Below, piece by piece: positions 53,399 to 63,954 of a stretch of DNA of 64,000 bases (within the stretch, counting starts at the first letter, position 1; each line of letters starts with the position of its first letter). Position numbers and translations under genes: made by a program. Source of the DNA: Campylobacter iguaniorum (GTDB taxonomy: Bacteria; Campylobacterota; Campylobacteria; Campylobacterales; Campylobacteraceae); contig NZ_CP009043.1 in assembly GCF_000736415.1 (NCBI RefSeq), forward strand, positions 1,116,001 through 1,180,000, given 5' to 3'. The notes beneath the pieces are model-generated. The model was not told the DNA's origin. It did no database searches and saw only the letters and a list, made by a program, of their open reading frames with translations.

Positions 53399-54622
53399 AT
53401 GATCATACCTTTAGTTATTGTCACTTTTATTGTAAATATGCTTTTTGCAAGCACCGCAGAAGATAATAAAACAGATATCGCTTATACCTATATAGACAAA
53501 TCCATAAACTTCCAGACTAGCTCTCTTTTTTCTAGTGGCTTTAAAGGCAAAGAACAGATGATAACCGATATCATGCTGTGTTTGTTTGGCTTGATTGCTT
53601 TTATCGCTCTAATGATTTTATTATCAAAAAAAATAAAAGCAATAAGAAATAAAAAAACCATAGTTATAGAAACCATCAAAAAACCACTTTATATGGCAAA
53701 AATCAACACAGATCCAACGCCGAGCAAGTTGGCACCAGCAGATATCACACATAGGATTTCGTTTTCGTTTAATGTCATTTATAAAAAATGTGCCAAAAAT
53801 AACAACACTGTGATTTTTGACTTTGATCCATCTTTTCATAGGCATTTTTTAGCAGATCACAAGTCTACCACTTATCTTATACATTTTATTTTAGAATTTT
53901 GCATAAATTTAGTCAAAAACTCGACTATAGTGGTGAGCTTTGATCCTATAAATTTGCAAAAAGATATCCACACATACAATGTATCTATAAAAATCAACCA
54001 AAATATTATAGAAATTGAAAACAAAATAAAAGACGCCCTGCTCCAAAAAAGCAATTATTTGCACTACAAAAAGCTAGTTTTAGCAAGCAAAATCGCAAAC
54101 AATCTTGGCACGCATATAAATTATTCAAATGGTTATGATGAGTTTCAGTTTGACTTCGATCTGAATTTAATACCACAAGATCAGTTTGTAGCAACTAAAT
54201 TTATCCAAACACCAGATCCTACTAAAGCCGTAATAGCTAGCGACGACATGGATTCATACAATACACTTGTGAAACAACTTACATTTTTTGGCATAAAAGT
54301 AGAGCCAATCAATGAATGGGCAATAGTCAAAAAACACATAATAACAACTATTTTCAATCCAAATTTAGTATTCATACAAGCAAAAATTTTAGCAAGACTT
54401 CCACAAGCAGAATTAACTGAGTTAAAAGAAGCCAAAGAGAGAAAATCTCTATCTATTATAGTGATTTCAAACAATACAAACTATGATAAAATCATCAATT
54501 CATTGGATTTTGAAGTCTACAAACTAAAGCAACCTTATACTAGCGATTATCTACTTGCGATTTTAAATAAAACTCAAAAAAATGCAATCTCCAAGCTATG
54601 GGGGGGGTATGAGGTATATTAA
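53399..54622 (+). CDS. Degenerate hybrid-kinase-like membrane protein
   Basis: This 407-residue protein has an N-terminal signal/TM (about 3-18), a second TM (about 57-77), a cytoplasmic region about 155-257 resembling a HATPase end (KLVLASKIANNLGTHINYS) with the catalytic N and G boxes gone, and a receiver-like region at 276-392 (acid pair Asp282-Asp283, KQP at 377-379) in which the phospho-Asp is Gln327 (LVFIQ). No phospho-accepting His is visible. It looks like a hybrid histidine kinase that lost catalysis, possibly acting by protein contact. A G8 tract lies in its last codons. Confidence 0.65.
   Translation: MIIPLVIVTFIVNMLFASTAEDNKTDIAYTYIDKSINFQTSSLFSSGFKGKEQMITDIMLCLFGLIAFIALMILLSKKIKAIRNKKTIVIETIKKPLYMAKINTDPTPSKLAPADITHRISFSFNVIYKKCAKNNNTVIFDFDPSFHRHFLADHKSTTYLIHFILEFCINLVKNSTIVVSFDPINLQKDIHTYNVSIKINQNIIEIENKIKDALLQKSNYLHYKKLVLASKIANNLGTHINYSNGYDEFQFDFDLNLIPQDQFVATKFIQTPDPTKAVIASDDMDSYNTLVKQLTFFGIKVEPINEWAIVKKHIITTIFNPNLVFIQAKILARLPQAELTELKEAKERKSLSIIVISNNTNYDKIINSLDFEVYKLKQPYTSDYLLAILNKTQKNAISKLWGGYEVY
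54600..54607 (+). repeat. G8 homopolymer in the last codons of the pseudo-kinase gene
   Basis: Eight consecutive Gs encode part of Leu-Trp-Gly-Gly. In Campylobacter, poly-G tracts of 8 or more often change length and cause phase variation. Here +1 would stop two codons later and -1 would extend the frame about seven residues, with the neighbouring convergent gene's stop overlapping. Confidence 0.75.
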
Positions 54623-55488
54623 GCGAGCTTAACTATCTTTGATACAAAAAACGCATCCATGGTCTCATCTGGGATAATTCTAACCCCAAATTCGCTTGAT
54701 ACGGCTTGTTTCAAGCCTAGATTTAATGGCTCTAATTTGAGCTCAAATTTAGAGTTTAAAGCGTTTTGGATTACCTCTTCGTTCTCTTCTTCATAAAATG
54801 TACAAGTGCTATAAACAACGCTTCCACCGACTTTTAAAGCAGTTAGTGCTGAGTTTAGAAGCTGTTTTTGAAGCTTTGCTATGGATTTTATCTCTTTATA
54901 GCTTTTTTCTTTGAAGCTCACCCCAAATTGCGAATAGCTCGAACACGGCGCATCAAGCAAAATCTTATCAAATCTGTTAGCGCAAGTATGCGACACGCTC
55001 CTAGCATCTTTGTTAAATGTCTTTGCCTTATTACAACCATATTTTTTTAGGTTCATTTTCAAGGTAAAAAATCTATCCTTGTTTGCCTCCATAACCGCTA
55101 AGTTTTTAGCCCCGCCCATTAGGTTTGCTAAGACTATGCTTTTACCGCCAGGACTAGCACACATATCTAAGGTAATATCACTTGGGAGTGGATTTAGCAT
55201 CAGTGGCGAGAGATAACTGCTTGGATTTTGGATGTAAATTTTACCTTCATTAAAAAGCGATGAATGGCTCAAAATTTCTTTAAATTTAGGCTCACAAATA
55301 TAAAAATTTGGCAAGTTAAATTGCTTAAATTCAACGCCTAAACTTTCTAACTCACTCTCCACACTTTTAGGCTCGCTCGCTAATAAATTTATAAAAAATC
55401 CAACAAATTTTGGCTCAAAAAAGCTATTCCAAACGCTATCAAATTTATCTTTTGGCACCAAAGTAGCCAAATCATCTCTAAAACTCAT
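54619..55488 (-). CDS. RsmB/NOP-family rRNA cytosine-5 methyltransferase
   Basis: This 289-residue methyltransferase has MCASPGGKSIVLANL, DAPCSSYSQFG and STCTFYEEENE, with the two catalytic cysteines of the NOP2/RsmB family. It is shorter than RsmB because the N-terminal NusB-like domain is missing. It probably modifies 16S rRNA; the exact position is unknown. Overlaps ruvX by 4 nt. Confidence 0.84.
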   Translation of the reverse strand: MSFRDDLATLVPKDKFDSVWNSFFEPKFVGFFINLLASEPKSVESELESLGVEFKQFNLPNFYICEPKFKEILSHSSLFNEGKIYIQNPSSYLSPLMLNPLPSDITLDMCASPGGKSIVLANLMGGAKNLAVMEANKDRFFTLKMNLKKYGCNKAKTFNKDARSVSHTCANRFDKILLDAPCSSYSQFGVSFKEKSYKEIKSIAKLQKQLLNSALTALKVGGSVVYSTCTFYEEENEEVIQNALNSKFELKLEPLNLGLKQAVSSEFGVRIIPDETMDAFFVSKIVKLA

Positions 55489-55862
55489 ATCACAATCTTT
55501 AAATATCTTTTTAGTATTATCATAGCCGCAACGCTATCAAATCTGCCGTCTCTTGAATCGCTAAAAATCTCGCTAGCTTCACTACTGCTAAATGCCTCGT
55601 CTTGATAGATAATATCACCATCAAAGCCGATCAATCCTACAAAATGCTTTATCCTACGCTCCATTTCCTCTTCGCAGCTCCCGCCTTTTGGCAGTCCCAC
55701 GACTAGGGTTTTTGCGCCTTTTTCTTTTAGCATTTTTAGAGTATCGCCTGCTGCTTGATTGCGGTTTTTTCTTAAAATCGGCTCACTTGGGACAACTAAA
55801 GTGCTGCTCAAAGCCACAGCCACGCCTATTCTTTTTAATCCTATATCGATACCAACTATCAT
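55485..55862 (-). CDS. ruvX: Pre-16S rRNA nuclease / Holliday-junction resolvase-fold RuvX
   Basis: This 125-residue YqgF protein has the RNase H-like acidic residues in VGIDIGLKRIGVA, VVGLPKGG and YQDEAFSSSEA. In E. coli it matures the 16S 5' end. I use the ATG at 55862, overlapping the dprA stop, rather than the TTG at 55865. Confidence 0.87.
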   Translation of the reverse strand: MIVGIDIGLKRIGVAVALSSTLVVPSEPILRKNRNQAAGDTLKMLKEKGAKTLVVGLPKGGSCEEEMERRIKHFVGLIGFDGDIIYQDEAFSSSEASEIFSDSRDGRFDSVAAMIILKRYLKIVI

Positions 55863-56623
55863 CAAACAACCCTTACATAAATGCCATCAATGGCGATTTT
55901 GGACTCTAATTCGTATTCGTAAAGCTTGTCGCCAAATTTAGCATAGCATTCATCAAAGCTTGAATTTATTTTGATAAAACTCAAAATCTCATCATCTTCT
56001 TGATATAAACTTCCAAATTTAGCACTAAAAGCGTCAAAATCATCTATTAAATTTGCTTGATTTTTAGCTAGAAGCGAGTTTGTACCCCTGCTATCTTCAA
56101 GCCTTTGAGGCAAGACAAAGAGCGGGATTCCCATATCCAAAGCAAGCCTAGCACTAGCCATTGAGCCACTTTTGAAATCGGCTTGAGCGATTACTACAGC
56201 CTGGCTTAGAGCTACGACTATGCGATTTCTCTCCAAAAAGCTCCAAGAATGAGCCTTAAAATCTGGCTCATACTCACTTAGAGCAAGAGAATTTGAGTAA
56301 ATTTGATTTATCATTTTTGCATTTTGAACTGGGTAAATTTCATCAAGTCCATTTCCAAAGATACCTATAGTAAGTGGAAAAGCTCCTTCATGAGCGTAGT
56401 TATCAACCCCGATAGCTCCGCCACTAAGTACGCAAACACCGTGTTTTCTAAGGCTTGAAGCAAGAGAGATAACCAAATTTTTTGTATATGGAGTGCATTT
56501 TCTAGCTCCAACAATGGCTACTTTTGGTAAATTTAAAAGCTCTAAATTGCCTTTATAATAGAGTTTTTGGACTGGTTTTTTGAGCCTGTCAAGCTCGCTT
56601 GGGAGTTTAGTTATAAAGTCCAT
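55862..56623 (-). CDS. dprA: DNA processing protein DprA
   Basis: This 253-residue protein has the Rossmann-like core (VAIVGARKCTPYTKN, SGGAIGVDNYAHEGA, SEYEPDF). It lacks the C-terminal winged helix seen in longer DprA. DprA binds incoming single-stranded DNA and loads RecA in transformation, complementing the ComEC and pseudopilins in this window. Equivalent to Cj0634. Confidence 0.87.
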   Translation of the reverse strand: MDFITKLPSELDRLKKPVQKLYYKGNLELLNLPKVAIVGARKCTPYTKNLVISLASSLRKHGVCVLSGGAIGVDNYAHEGAFPLTIGIFGNGLDEIYPVQNAKMINQIYSNSLALSEYEPDFKAHSWSFLERNRIVVALSQAVVIAQADFKSGSMASARLALDMGIPLFVLPQRLEDSRGTNSLLAKNQANLIDDFDAFSAKFGSLYQEDDEILSFIKINSSFDECYAKFGDKLYEYELESKIAIDGIYVRVV

Positions 56624-57719
56624 AGATATCTTTCAAATACACAAGCTCTACATCTTTTAAAGCTCCATTTTTGGCTATTTTAAGTGCTTCAAAAGTGCTT
56701 TTATATGGATGACCTATAGCTATTGCTTTGCCATTTTTTTTCGCTTTTTTTACTGCGGTTTCTATCTGATTTAGAGCTGATTTGACATTTTGATCATTAT
56801 CGATAAAAACATCTCTATAGACATATTTATATCCCATTTCCTTGCTAAGCATTCTTACTTTTGAGGCATTTGAAGTCAGACTATCGACAAAGAGCATACC
56901 GTGATTTGTGACGGATTCTAGAAGCATTTTAGTGGATTTATAGTTGCTTGTAAATTTACTTCCAGTGTGGTTATTTATATAGATAGCACCACTAAATTTT
57001 TTCTTGATAAATGCTATTCTATCATCTATTTTTTGAGCTGAATCGCCAACATTTAGAGTGTTTGGCTCATTTTTTTTAAAAAACATCGCTTCAAGCGGCA
57101 AATGAATCATGTAAAAATCAAATTTGTTAGCAATTTTAGGCGTATCAGGATGAGCGCTAGTCGGAGGAAAGAGCGATGGCGTAATCTTAAATCCAAGACT
57201 CAAAATCTCTCTTGCTTGATGCTCGTAAGCAATATCATCAATGATAATGGCAAGTTTTGGTTTGCTACTTGTAAAATGTGGCTTTTGCAAAACTGGTTGC
57301 ACTGCCTTGTTTTTGCTAATTTTTGTGGTTTGATTTTGCTCTGTTTGGTTTGTATCTTTTTTTGTTTCACTAGATTTTATCGTATCAAAAACTGAATATT
57401 CAGTTCTGTTTTGCTCTGTTTTGTTTATATCTTTTTGGGTTAAATTTAGATCAAATTTAGGTATTATGAGTTTGGTTTGTTCTTTTGTTTGGTTTGTTTC
57501 ACCCAAATTTACTTTTGGGGCTTGCTTTTTTTGGGAATCAAGGTATTTTTCTATTTTTTGTATTGTTTTTTGATCGTCTTTTTCTACTTGTTTTTGAGGT
57601 GAAGACGCTGATATAGCGTATATCATAGCTACTATGATAATCAAGCATGTCGCTATACCAAAATAAATTTTTAAAGCCCCTGCCTTTTTAGCAGGAGCCT
57701 TTTTCTTTCTCTTTGCCAA
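56607..57719 (-). CDS. Divergent polysaccharide deacetylase-fold protein with clustered N-glycosylation sequons
   Basis: This 370-residue protein has an N-terminal signal anchor (about 17-36), a low-complexity linker (about 40-145) and a NodB-like YibQ/divergent deacetylase domain (LAIIIDDIAYE, FYMIHLPLEA, YINNHTGSKF). The linker holds six PglB-type D/E-X-N-X-S/T sequons: ETNQT, DLNLT, DINKT, EQNRT, DTNQT and EQNQT (Asn76, 92, 99, 104, 124, 129). C. jejuni Cj0633 is a related protein, reported as a glycoprotein. The substrate is unknown. The start is TTG at 57719 with weak SD. Confidence 0.83.
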   Translation of the reverse strand: MAKRKKKAPAKKAGALKIYFGIATCLIIIVAMIYAISASSPQKQVEKDDQKTIQKIEKYLDSQKKQAPKVNLGETNQTKEQTKLIIPKFDLNLTQKDINKTEQNRTEYSVFDTIKSSETKKDTNQTEQNQTTKISKNKAVQPVLQKPHFTSSKPKLAIIIDDIAYEHQAREILSLGFKITPSLFPPTSAHPDTPKIANKFDFYMIHLPLEAMFFKKNEPNTLNVGDSAQKIDDRIAFIKKKFSGAIYINNHTGSKFTSNYKSTKMLLESVTNHGMLFVDSLTSNASKVRMLSKEMGYKYVYRDVFIDNDQNVKSALNQIETAVKKAKKNGKAIAIGHPYKSTFEALKIAKNGALKDVELVYLKDIYGLYN

Positions 57720-58763
<1,044 letters not shown>

Positions 58764-58773
58764 TTATCGTGAA

Positions 58774-58779
58774 ATTATA
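58774..58779 (-). promoter_or_regulatory. -10 element of the ilvC operon
   Basis: TATAAT on the minus strand, preceded by GTAG, lies 31 nt before the ilvC ATG. Confidence 0.55.
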
Positions 58780-58885
58780 CTACTATAGAAATTTAAAATC
58801 ACTGAAATTAAAAAAATATCTAAATTTAAGAGTTATAAAAAGCACATTATTGTAAAATTACACAAAATTACCAAGAGAGGTTACA

Positions 58886-59698
58886 ATGAATCAAGCAATA
58901 TATAAAAGTATAAAAACGCTACCCCCGCTTGATGATACTATCATAAAAATACAACAAATTTGTTCAGATCCAAACGGTCAAATGTCTGATTTAGTAAATA
59001 TCATACAAAAAGATCCAATGCTAACAGCAAACATACTTCGCTCAGCAAATAGCCCACTTTATGGCTTCAGCAGAGAGATAACTGACGTAAATAGAGCAGT
59101 TATGCTCTTTGGCATAGCTACAATACGCGGTTTTGCACTTAGTGGAGCTATCAAAAAGACATTTTCTATGGATTTAAAGCCTTATGGCATCACAAATGAA
59201 GAATTTATGCAAATCGCTTCTATGCAAAATGCTTTGATTTTTAACTGGTATAGTAAAGTTGATAGGGATCTGCTTAAGATTTTGGCTCCAGCTAGCTTCA
59301 TGATGGAAGTTGGAAAAATAATAATCGCAAAAGAGCTTATCGAAAATGATAAAACTCCATTTTTTCAAGATAAACTAAAGCACATAAACACTCCAGCTGA
59401 TCTATCTGACCTAGAAGTAGATATGGTCGGTATATCAAATGAAGATGTTACTGCCAAGATATTTGAGCAATGGAATCTTGAAACTGAGATGATAGATGCG
59501 ATTTTTTATTCAAACAATCCAGATGACGCACCAGACCACATAAAACCATGTGCCATCGCGCTTAAAATAGTAAAAAATGCTATAAATACATTTGGTAAGC
59601 TAACAGATGAAAACTTGCAAAATACACTAGCCTTACTTGATACTTATGGATTTGAGCAAGCAGCATTTATAGAAGCTGTTAAAAAAGTAAAAGGGTGA
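58886..59698 (+). CDS. HDOD-domain protein
   Basis: This 270-residue protein is a single HDOD domain (about 10-210: LPPLDDTIIKIQQI, KDPMLTANILRSANSPLYG, LFGIATIRGFALSGAI). HDOD proteins lack metal-dependent HD catalysis and usually act in signalling. C. jejuni Cj0248, an HDOD protein, affects motility; the relation here is inferred. It overlaps the rnr GTG by 4 nt. Confidence 0.82.
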   Translation: MNQAIYKSIKTLPPLDDTIIKIQQICSDPNGQMSDLVNIIQKDPMLTANILRSANSPLYGFSREITDVNRAVMLFGIATIRGFALSGAIKKTFSMDLKPYGITNEEFMQIASMQNALIFNWYSKVDRDLLKILAPASFMMEVGKIIIAKELIENDKTPFFQDKLKHINTPADLSDLEVDMVGISNEDVTAKIFEQWNLETEMIDAIFYSNNPDDAPDHIKPCAIALKIVKNAINTFGKLTDENLQNTLALLDTYGFEQAAFIEAVKKVKG

Positions 59699-61623
59699 AA
59701 GAATTTTTAAACTCTCTACTAACTGGCGTAGATGATAAATTTATAAAAGTTGATGAACGCGAAATACTTCGCGTTTTAGAAACTATAAAAGCTGTAAGCA
59801 AACACAAAAACAAATACTATCTAAACGATGGCTATATCTGCGGAAAACTTGATATAAGTAGTGGCGGAACTGGCTTTTTGATGCCTTATGATAGGCGTTT
59901 TAAACAAGATATAATCATCGAAAACAAAAACATAAACGGAGCCCACTTTGGCGATATAATCCTTGCAAAACTCACAAACTCCAAAAAAGCAAGGCTCCAC
60001 GCTACTGTTATAGCAGTTTTAGTTATGGCAAACGAAACTAGCGTTGTTTATACCAAAAAATTTGGCATGGCTATAATGGGCGTAAATATCACAAACGGCT
60101 TATCGATACCTTTAAAAGCAAGTCAAAAATCGCTCAAAACCTTGCCTCTTGGAACTGTTTTAAAAATAAATAATCTCGATAACGACATAACAGAAGTCTT
60201 AGGCACACTAGACGACCCACAAGTCGATGAAAAAATCTCTCTAGCTATTTATAATAAAAAAGATAAATTTACCAAAACCTGCGAAAATGAAGCCAGTAGT
60301 TTTGGCGATAGCGTCGATAAAAGTATGTATAAAGAACGTGTGGATTTAACTCATCTGCCATTTTGCACCATTGATCCAATAGATGCAAAAGACTTTGACG
60401 ACGCTATTTATTTTGATAAAGAAAATAGAGTTATTTACGTAGCCATCGCTGATGTGAGCGAATACGTTGCGGCATACAGCGCGCTTGATAAAGAGGCTAA
60501 ATTTAGGGGATTTTCTATATATTTTCCGCACAAATCAGTCCCGATGCTCCCACGCTCTTTAAGTGAAAATATCTGCTCACTCAATCCAGATTGCGACCGC
60601 CTAGCATTTGTGTTTAAAATCAGCCTTGATAGTGAGCTAAACGCGGTAAATGAGGAGCTTTTTGAAGCTGTTATCCACTCCAAAAAACGCTTTAGCTATG
60701 ACGAAGTTGATGAGATTTTAGCTCTCAAAAAACAAACAGACAAAGAGATCCAAAGCTGGATTTTGCCACTTTTTGAAATCACTAAAAAGCTTAAAATAAA
60801 TAGGCTAAAAAACGGCTTTGATTTTCGCAGTAAAGAGCTTAGAATGACTATCGATGAAGGCGGTCATATCTTAGCTACAAGGTTTGAAAACGAAACCCCA
60901 TCACACGCTCTTATAGAAGACTGCATGCTCTTAGCCAATAAAGCAGCCGCAAAACGCATAAATAGGGGCGTTTTTAGAAACCACGCACCAGCCGATCTCA
61001 AAAAGATAAATTTGCTTCTTGATGATCTAGCATTGCTTGGTATTGAGATGGTTTATGAAAGCGATTTAGTAAGCTTAATAGCTAAAATTCAGCAAAAAGC
61101 TGATGAGATTGGCATCAGAGAAGATGTCGATAAACTCATAATCAAAGCCCAAAAACGCGCTGAATACTCCAGCTCGCCAAACGGACACTTTGGACTTGGA
61201 TTTGATCTATATACGCATTTTACCAGCCCTATTCGCCGTTATTCGGACTTGATATTACATAGACTTTTAAAGGCAAATTTAGCAAACAACAAAAAATTAT
61301 TTGACTATCTTCTTTTAGACATAGAAAATACCTGCACCAAACTAAATGAGCTAGAGCGTGAAGCAGACAGGGTCGCATGGGATTTTATGGACCGTAAATT
61401 TGCACGCTGGGCTATGCAAAATATAGACAAAACATTCCAGTGCTACATCAGCGAAACTGGTAACCAAACAGTAGCCAAGCTTGACGACGAGCTAAAAGGC
61501 GCTAGAATATTTTTAGAAAACTACAACTGTCCACTTCTGACAAAAGTCATAGTCAAGATAAAAGACGTCGATCTAGGATCCGCAAAAATCATTGGAAAAG
61601 TCATAGAAAAACTAGATGTATAA
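59695..61623 (+). CDS. rnr: Exoribonuclease R
   Basis: This 642-residue RNase II-family enzyme has a cold-shock N-terminal region, the catalytic IDPIDAKDFDDAIYF, and the S1-like C-terminus typical of Campylobacter RNase R (shorter than E. coli RNase R of about 810). It degrades structured RNA. The start is GTG. Equivalent to Cj0631c. Confidence 0.91.
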   Translation: MKEFLNSLLTGVDDKFIKVDEREILRVLETIKAVSKHKNKYYLNDGYICGKLDISSGGTGFLMPYDRRFKQDIIIENKNINGAHFGDIILAKLTNSKKARLHATVIAVLVMANETSVVYTKKFGMAIMGVNITNGLSIPLKASQKSLKTLPLGTVLKINNLDNDITEVLGTLDDPQVDEKISLAIYNKKDKFTKTCENEASSFGDSVDKSMYKERVDLTHLPFCTIDPIDAKDFDDAIYFDKENRVIYVAIADVSEYVAAYSALDKEAKFRGFSIYFPHKSVPMLPRSLSENICSLNPDCDRLAFVFKISLDSELNAVNEELFEAVIHSKKRFSYDEVDEILALKKQTDKEIQSWILPLFEITKKLKINRLKNGFDFRSKELRMTIDEGGHILATRFENETPSHALIEDCMLLANKAAAKRINRGVFRNHAPADLKKINLLLDDLALLGIEMVYESDLVSLIAKIQQKADEIGIREDVDKLIIKAQKRAEYSSSPNGHFGLGFDLYTHFTSPIRRYSDLILHRLLKANLANNKKLFDYLLLDIENTCTKLNELEREADRVAWDFMDRKFARWAMQNIDKTFQCYISETGNQTVAKLDDELKGARIFLENYNCPLLTKVIVKIKDVDLGSAKIIGKVIEKLDV

Positions 61624-62608
61624 AAAAGAGCTTCAAAATTTACTAAACTTGACAACATTTCCAAATTTATTTTTATTATTTGGGAATGATTCATACCAAA
61701 TAGAAGTATTTACAAAAGAAGTTTTGGCTAAATTTAGTGATGAAAATTTGCTTAGCTTATATTTTGATGAGTATGATTTTAATGTGGCAAAATCACATTT
61801 AAGCGAATCTTCACTTTTTGCAAATACAAATTTACTCCACGTAAAAAGTGACAAAAAAATACCAGCTAAAGAGCTAAAAATACTAATTGAATTATGCAAA
61901 AAAAGCAAAGATAATATATTCATTTTTGAGCTTCACGAAGGCGATACAAAGCTACTTTTTGATACGCAAAAAGCTTTCGAGCAAAATTTCGCTAGATTTT
62001 TTGCCCCTTCAACACTAGGAGAGGCTGTTAATCTCCTATCATACCATGCCTCAAAGCTTGGTCTTAGCATATCTGATGAGGCTTTGTATCAGATTTATTC
62101 CTTGCAAAATGAAAGCTTATATCTAGCCAGCAGCGAACTAAATAAGATAGCAAATTTAACCAAAAATGTAGATAATAGCATGATTTCAAAGCTGGTTTTT
62201 AGTCTAAATGGAGTTAGTTTTGAGACATTTTTTAACAAAATAATATCGGTTCAAAATATCAAAGATGATTTTTTTAGCTACTCAAATGATTCAAATTTCA
62301 GTGAAATAATGCTTGTAAATTCGCTCTACAAAGCCTTTTTGCGACTATTCAAAATCCAAACATACGTTAAAATTTATGGTAAATTTGACATTAAAGAAGC
62401 CATAGGTTACACGCCACCACCAAACATAGCAAATACATTAAAAAATCAAGCTTTAAGCATGCCAATAGAGCTTTACAAAGATATTTTTATTAAATTAAAT
62501 TTAATAGAGTATGATTTAAAGACTAAAAAAGATCTTGAAAAAGAGAGTTTTTTACTCTCTTGCTTACTCTCCATACAAAACCTCATCAGCAAAAACAGAA
62601 AAGCTTAA
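61616..62608 (+). CDS. holA: DNA polymerase III delta subunit
   Basis: This 330-residue HolA has the delta N-terminal pattern (LFLLFGNDSYQIEVF) and a typical DNA_pol3_delta fold; sequence conservation is weak outside that. It loads the sliding clamp. It overlaps rnr by 8 nt. Equivalent to Cj0630c. Confidence 0.82.
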   Translation: MYKKELQNLLNLTTFPNLFLLFGNDSYQIEVFTKEVLAKFSDENLLSLYFDEYDFNVAKSHLSESSLFANTNLLHVKSDKKIPAKELKILIELCKKSKDNIFIFELHEGDTKLLFDTQKAFEQNFARFFAPSTLGEAVNLLSYHASKLGLSISDEALYQIYSLQNESLYLASSELNKIANLTKNVDNSMISKLVFSLNGVSFETFFNKIISVQNIKDDFFSYSNDSNFSEIMLVNSLYKAFLRLFKIQTYVKIYGKFDIKEAIGYTPPPNIANTLKNQALSMPIELYKDIFIKLNLIEYDLKTKKDLEKESFLLSCLLSIQNLISKNRKA

Positions 62609-62694
62609 GCAAATTTTTGGTATTATATTAAATTGCTTTTTAGCAAAAATCCTTGCTCTTACAAAATAGAGCTAAATATCCATAAGGAGAACAA

Positions 62695-63081
62695 ATGAAA
62701 CATTACGAGCTTTTATTCATCTTAAAGCCGACATTGACTGAAGATGAAGCTAAAGTTAAAGTTGACTTCATTAAAGAAGTTATCACAAAAAATGGTGGCG
62801 AAATCGCTAGCGTTGTAGAGATGGGAACTCGCAAACTTGCTTATAAAATAGACAAGTACGAAAGAGGAACTTACGTAGTTATATACTTCACAGCTCCAAC
62901 TCAACTAATCGCTGAGCTAGTAAGAAACATCAGAATAACTGAAGATGTCATTAGATTTTTAACTGTAAAATATGAGAACAAAAGAGAGATTGCTGCTTGG
63001 GATAAATTAAGCAAAGGTCTAAAACTAGTTCCAGCTAAAAAAGAGTTGAGAACTCCAGAAAAACCAGCTGACGCTGAATAA
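62695..63081 (+). CDS. rpsF: 30S ribosomal protein S6
   Basis: This 128-residue S6 begins [16 protein letters not shown] and binds S18 on the 30S platform. The ATG follows AAGGAG. It heads the conserved rpsF-ssb-rpsR operon. Confidence 0.96.
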   Translation: MKHYELLFILKPTLTEDEAKVKVDFIKEVITKNGGEIASVVEMGTRKLAYKIDKYERGTYVVIYFTAPTQLIAELVRNIRITEDVIRFLTVKYENKREIAAWDKLSKGLKLVPAKKELRTPEKPADAE

Positions 63082-63095
63082 TTAAAGGGTTTAAT

Positions 63096-63647
63096 ATGTT
63101 TAATAAAGTCGTTTTAGTAGGAAATCTAACAAGAGATATCGAACTTAGATACGCCCAAAGTGGCTCGGCCATAGGAAATACAGCTATAGCAGTTACTCGT
63201 AAATTTAGTGGTGCAAATGGCGAAAAAAGAGAAGAAACGTGCTTTATTGACATTACTTTTTTTGGCAGACAAGCTGAAATAGCAAACCAATACCTAAGCA
63301 AAGGCAGCAAAGTCTTAGTAGAAGGTAGATTAAAGCTAGATCAGTGGCAAGACCAAAGCGGAAATGCGCGTTCCAAACATAGCATAACTGTAGAAAATAT
63401 GGAGATGTTGGGCGCTCAAGGCGGATCTCAATCTCAAGGCACACAAAATAATTACCAAAATAGTTCATACCAAAATGGCGGATACAACAACCAATACTCT
63501 AATGAAAATAGCCAACAAAGCTACAATAGAGTAGAGCCATCATACGCTCAAAAACAACAACCAAAAGCTATGAACGAACAGCCTGAGGAAAAAATCCCAG
63601 AAATAGATGTCGATAAATACGACAATGAAGAAACTATTCCATTTTAA
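63096..63647 (+). CDS. ssb: Single-stranded DNA-binding protein
   Basis: This 183-residue SSB has an OB-fold with FNKVVLVGNLTRDIELRY, a Gln/Asn-rich linker (about 115-165), and the acidic tail DNEETIPF that recruits partner proteins. It protects single-stranded DNA in replication, repair and transformation. Confidence 0.96.
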   Translation: MFNKVVLVGNLTRDIELRYAQSGSAIGNTAIAVTRKFSGANGEKREETCFIDITFFGRQAEIANQYLSKGSKVLVEGRLKLDQWQDQSGNARSKHSITVENMEMLGAQGGSQSQGTQNNYQNSSYQNGGYNNQYSNENSQQSYNRVEPSYAQKQQPKAMNEQPEEKIPEIDVDKYDNEETIPF

Positions 63648-63657
63648 AGGATAAATT

Positions 63658-63918
63658 ATGGCAGAAAAAAGAAAATATAGTAAAAAATATTGCAGATATA
63701 CTGAAGCTAAAGTTGAATTTATAGATTACAAAGATACAACACTTTTAAAGTATTGTCTATCTGAAAGATTCAAAATCATGCCAAGACGTCTTACTGGCAC
63801 AAGCAAAAAATACCAAGAAATGGTAGAAAAAGCTATAAAAAGAGCTAGACACGTTGCACTTATACCATACATAGTAGATCGTGACAGCGTAGTTACTAAC
63901 CCATTTGAGGGTCTATAA
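63658..63918 (+). CDS. rpsR: 30S ribosomal protein S18
   Basis: This 86-residue S18 ([27 protein letters not shown], shown in part) binds S6. Last gene of the operon, with a strong terminator following. Confidence 0.96.
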   Translation: MAEKRKYSKKYCRYTEAKVEFIDYKDTTLLKYCLSERFKIMPRRLTGTSKKYQEMVEKAIKRARHVALIPYIVDRDSVVTNPFEGL

Positions 63919-63924
63919 TAACTC

Positions 63925-63952
63925 AAGTTTGGTCTAATATTAGACCAAACTT
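63925..63952. terminator. Terminator after rpsR
   Basis: A perfect 12-bp stem AAGTTTGGTCTA/TAGACCAAACTT with an ATAT loop follows rpsR and ends just before a convergent gene, so it can serve both directions. Confidence 0.82.
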
Positions 63953-63954
63953 AC

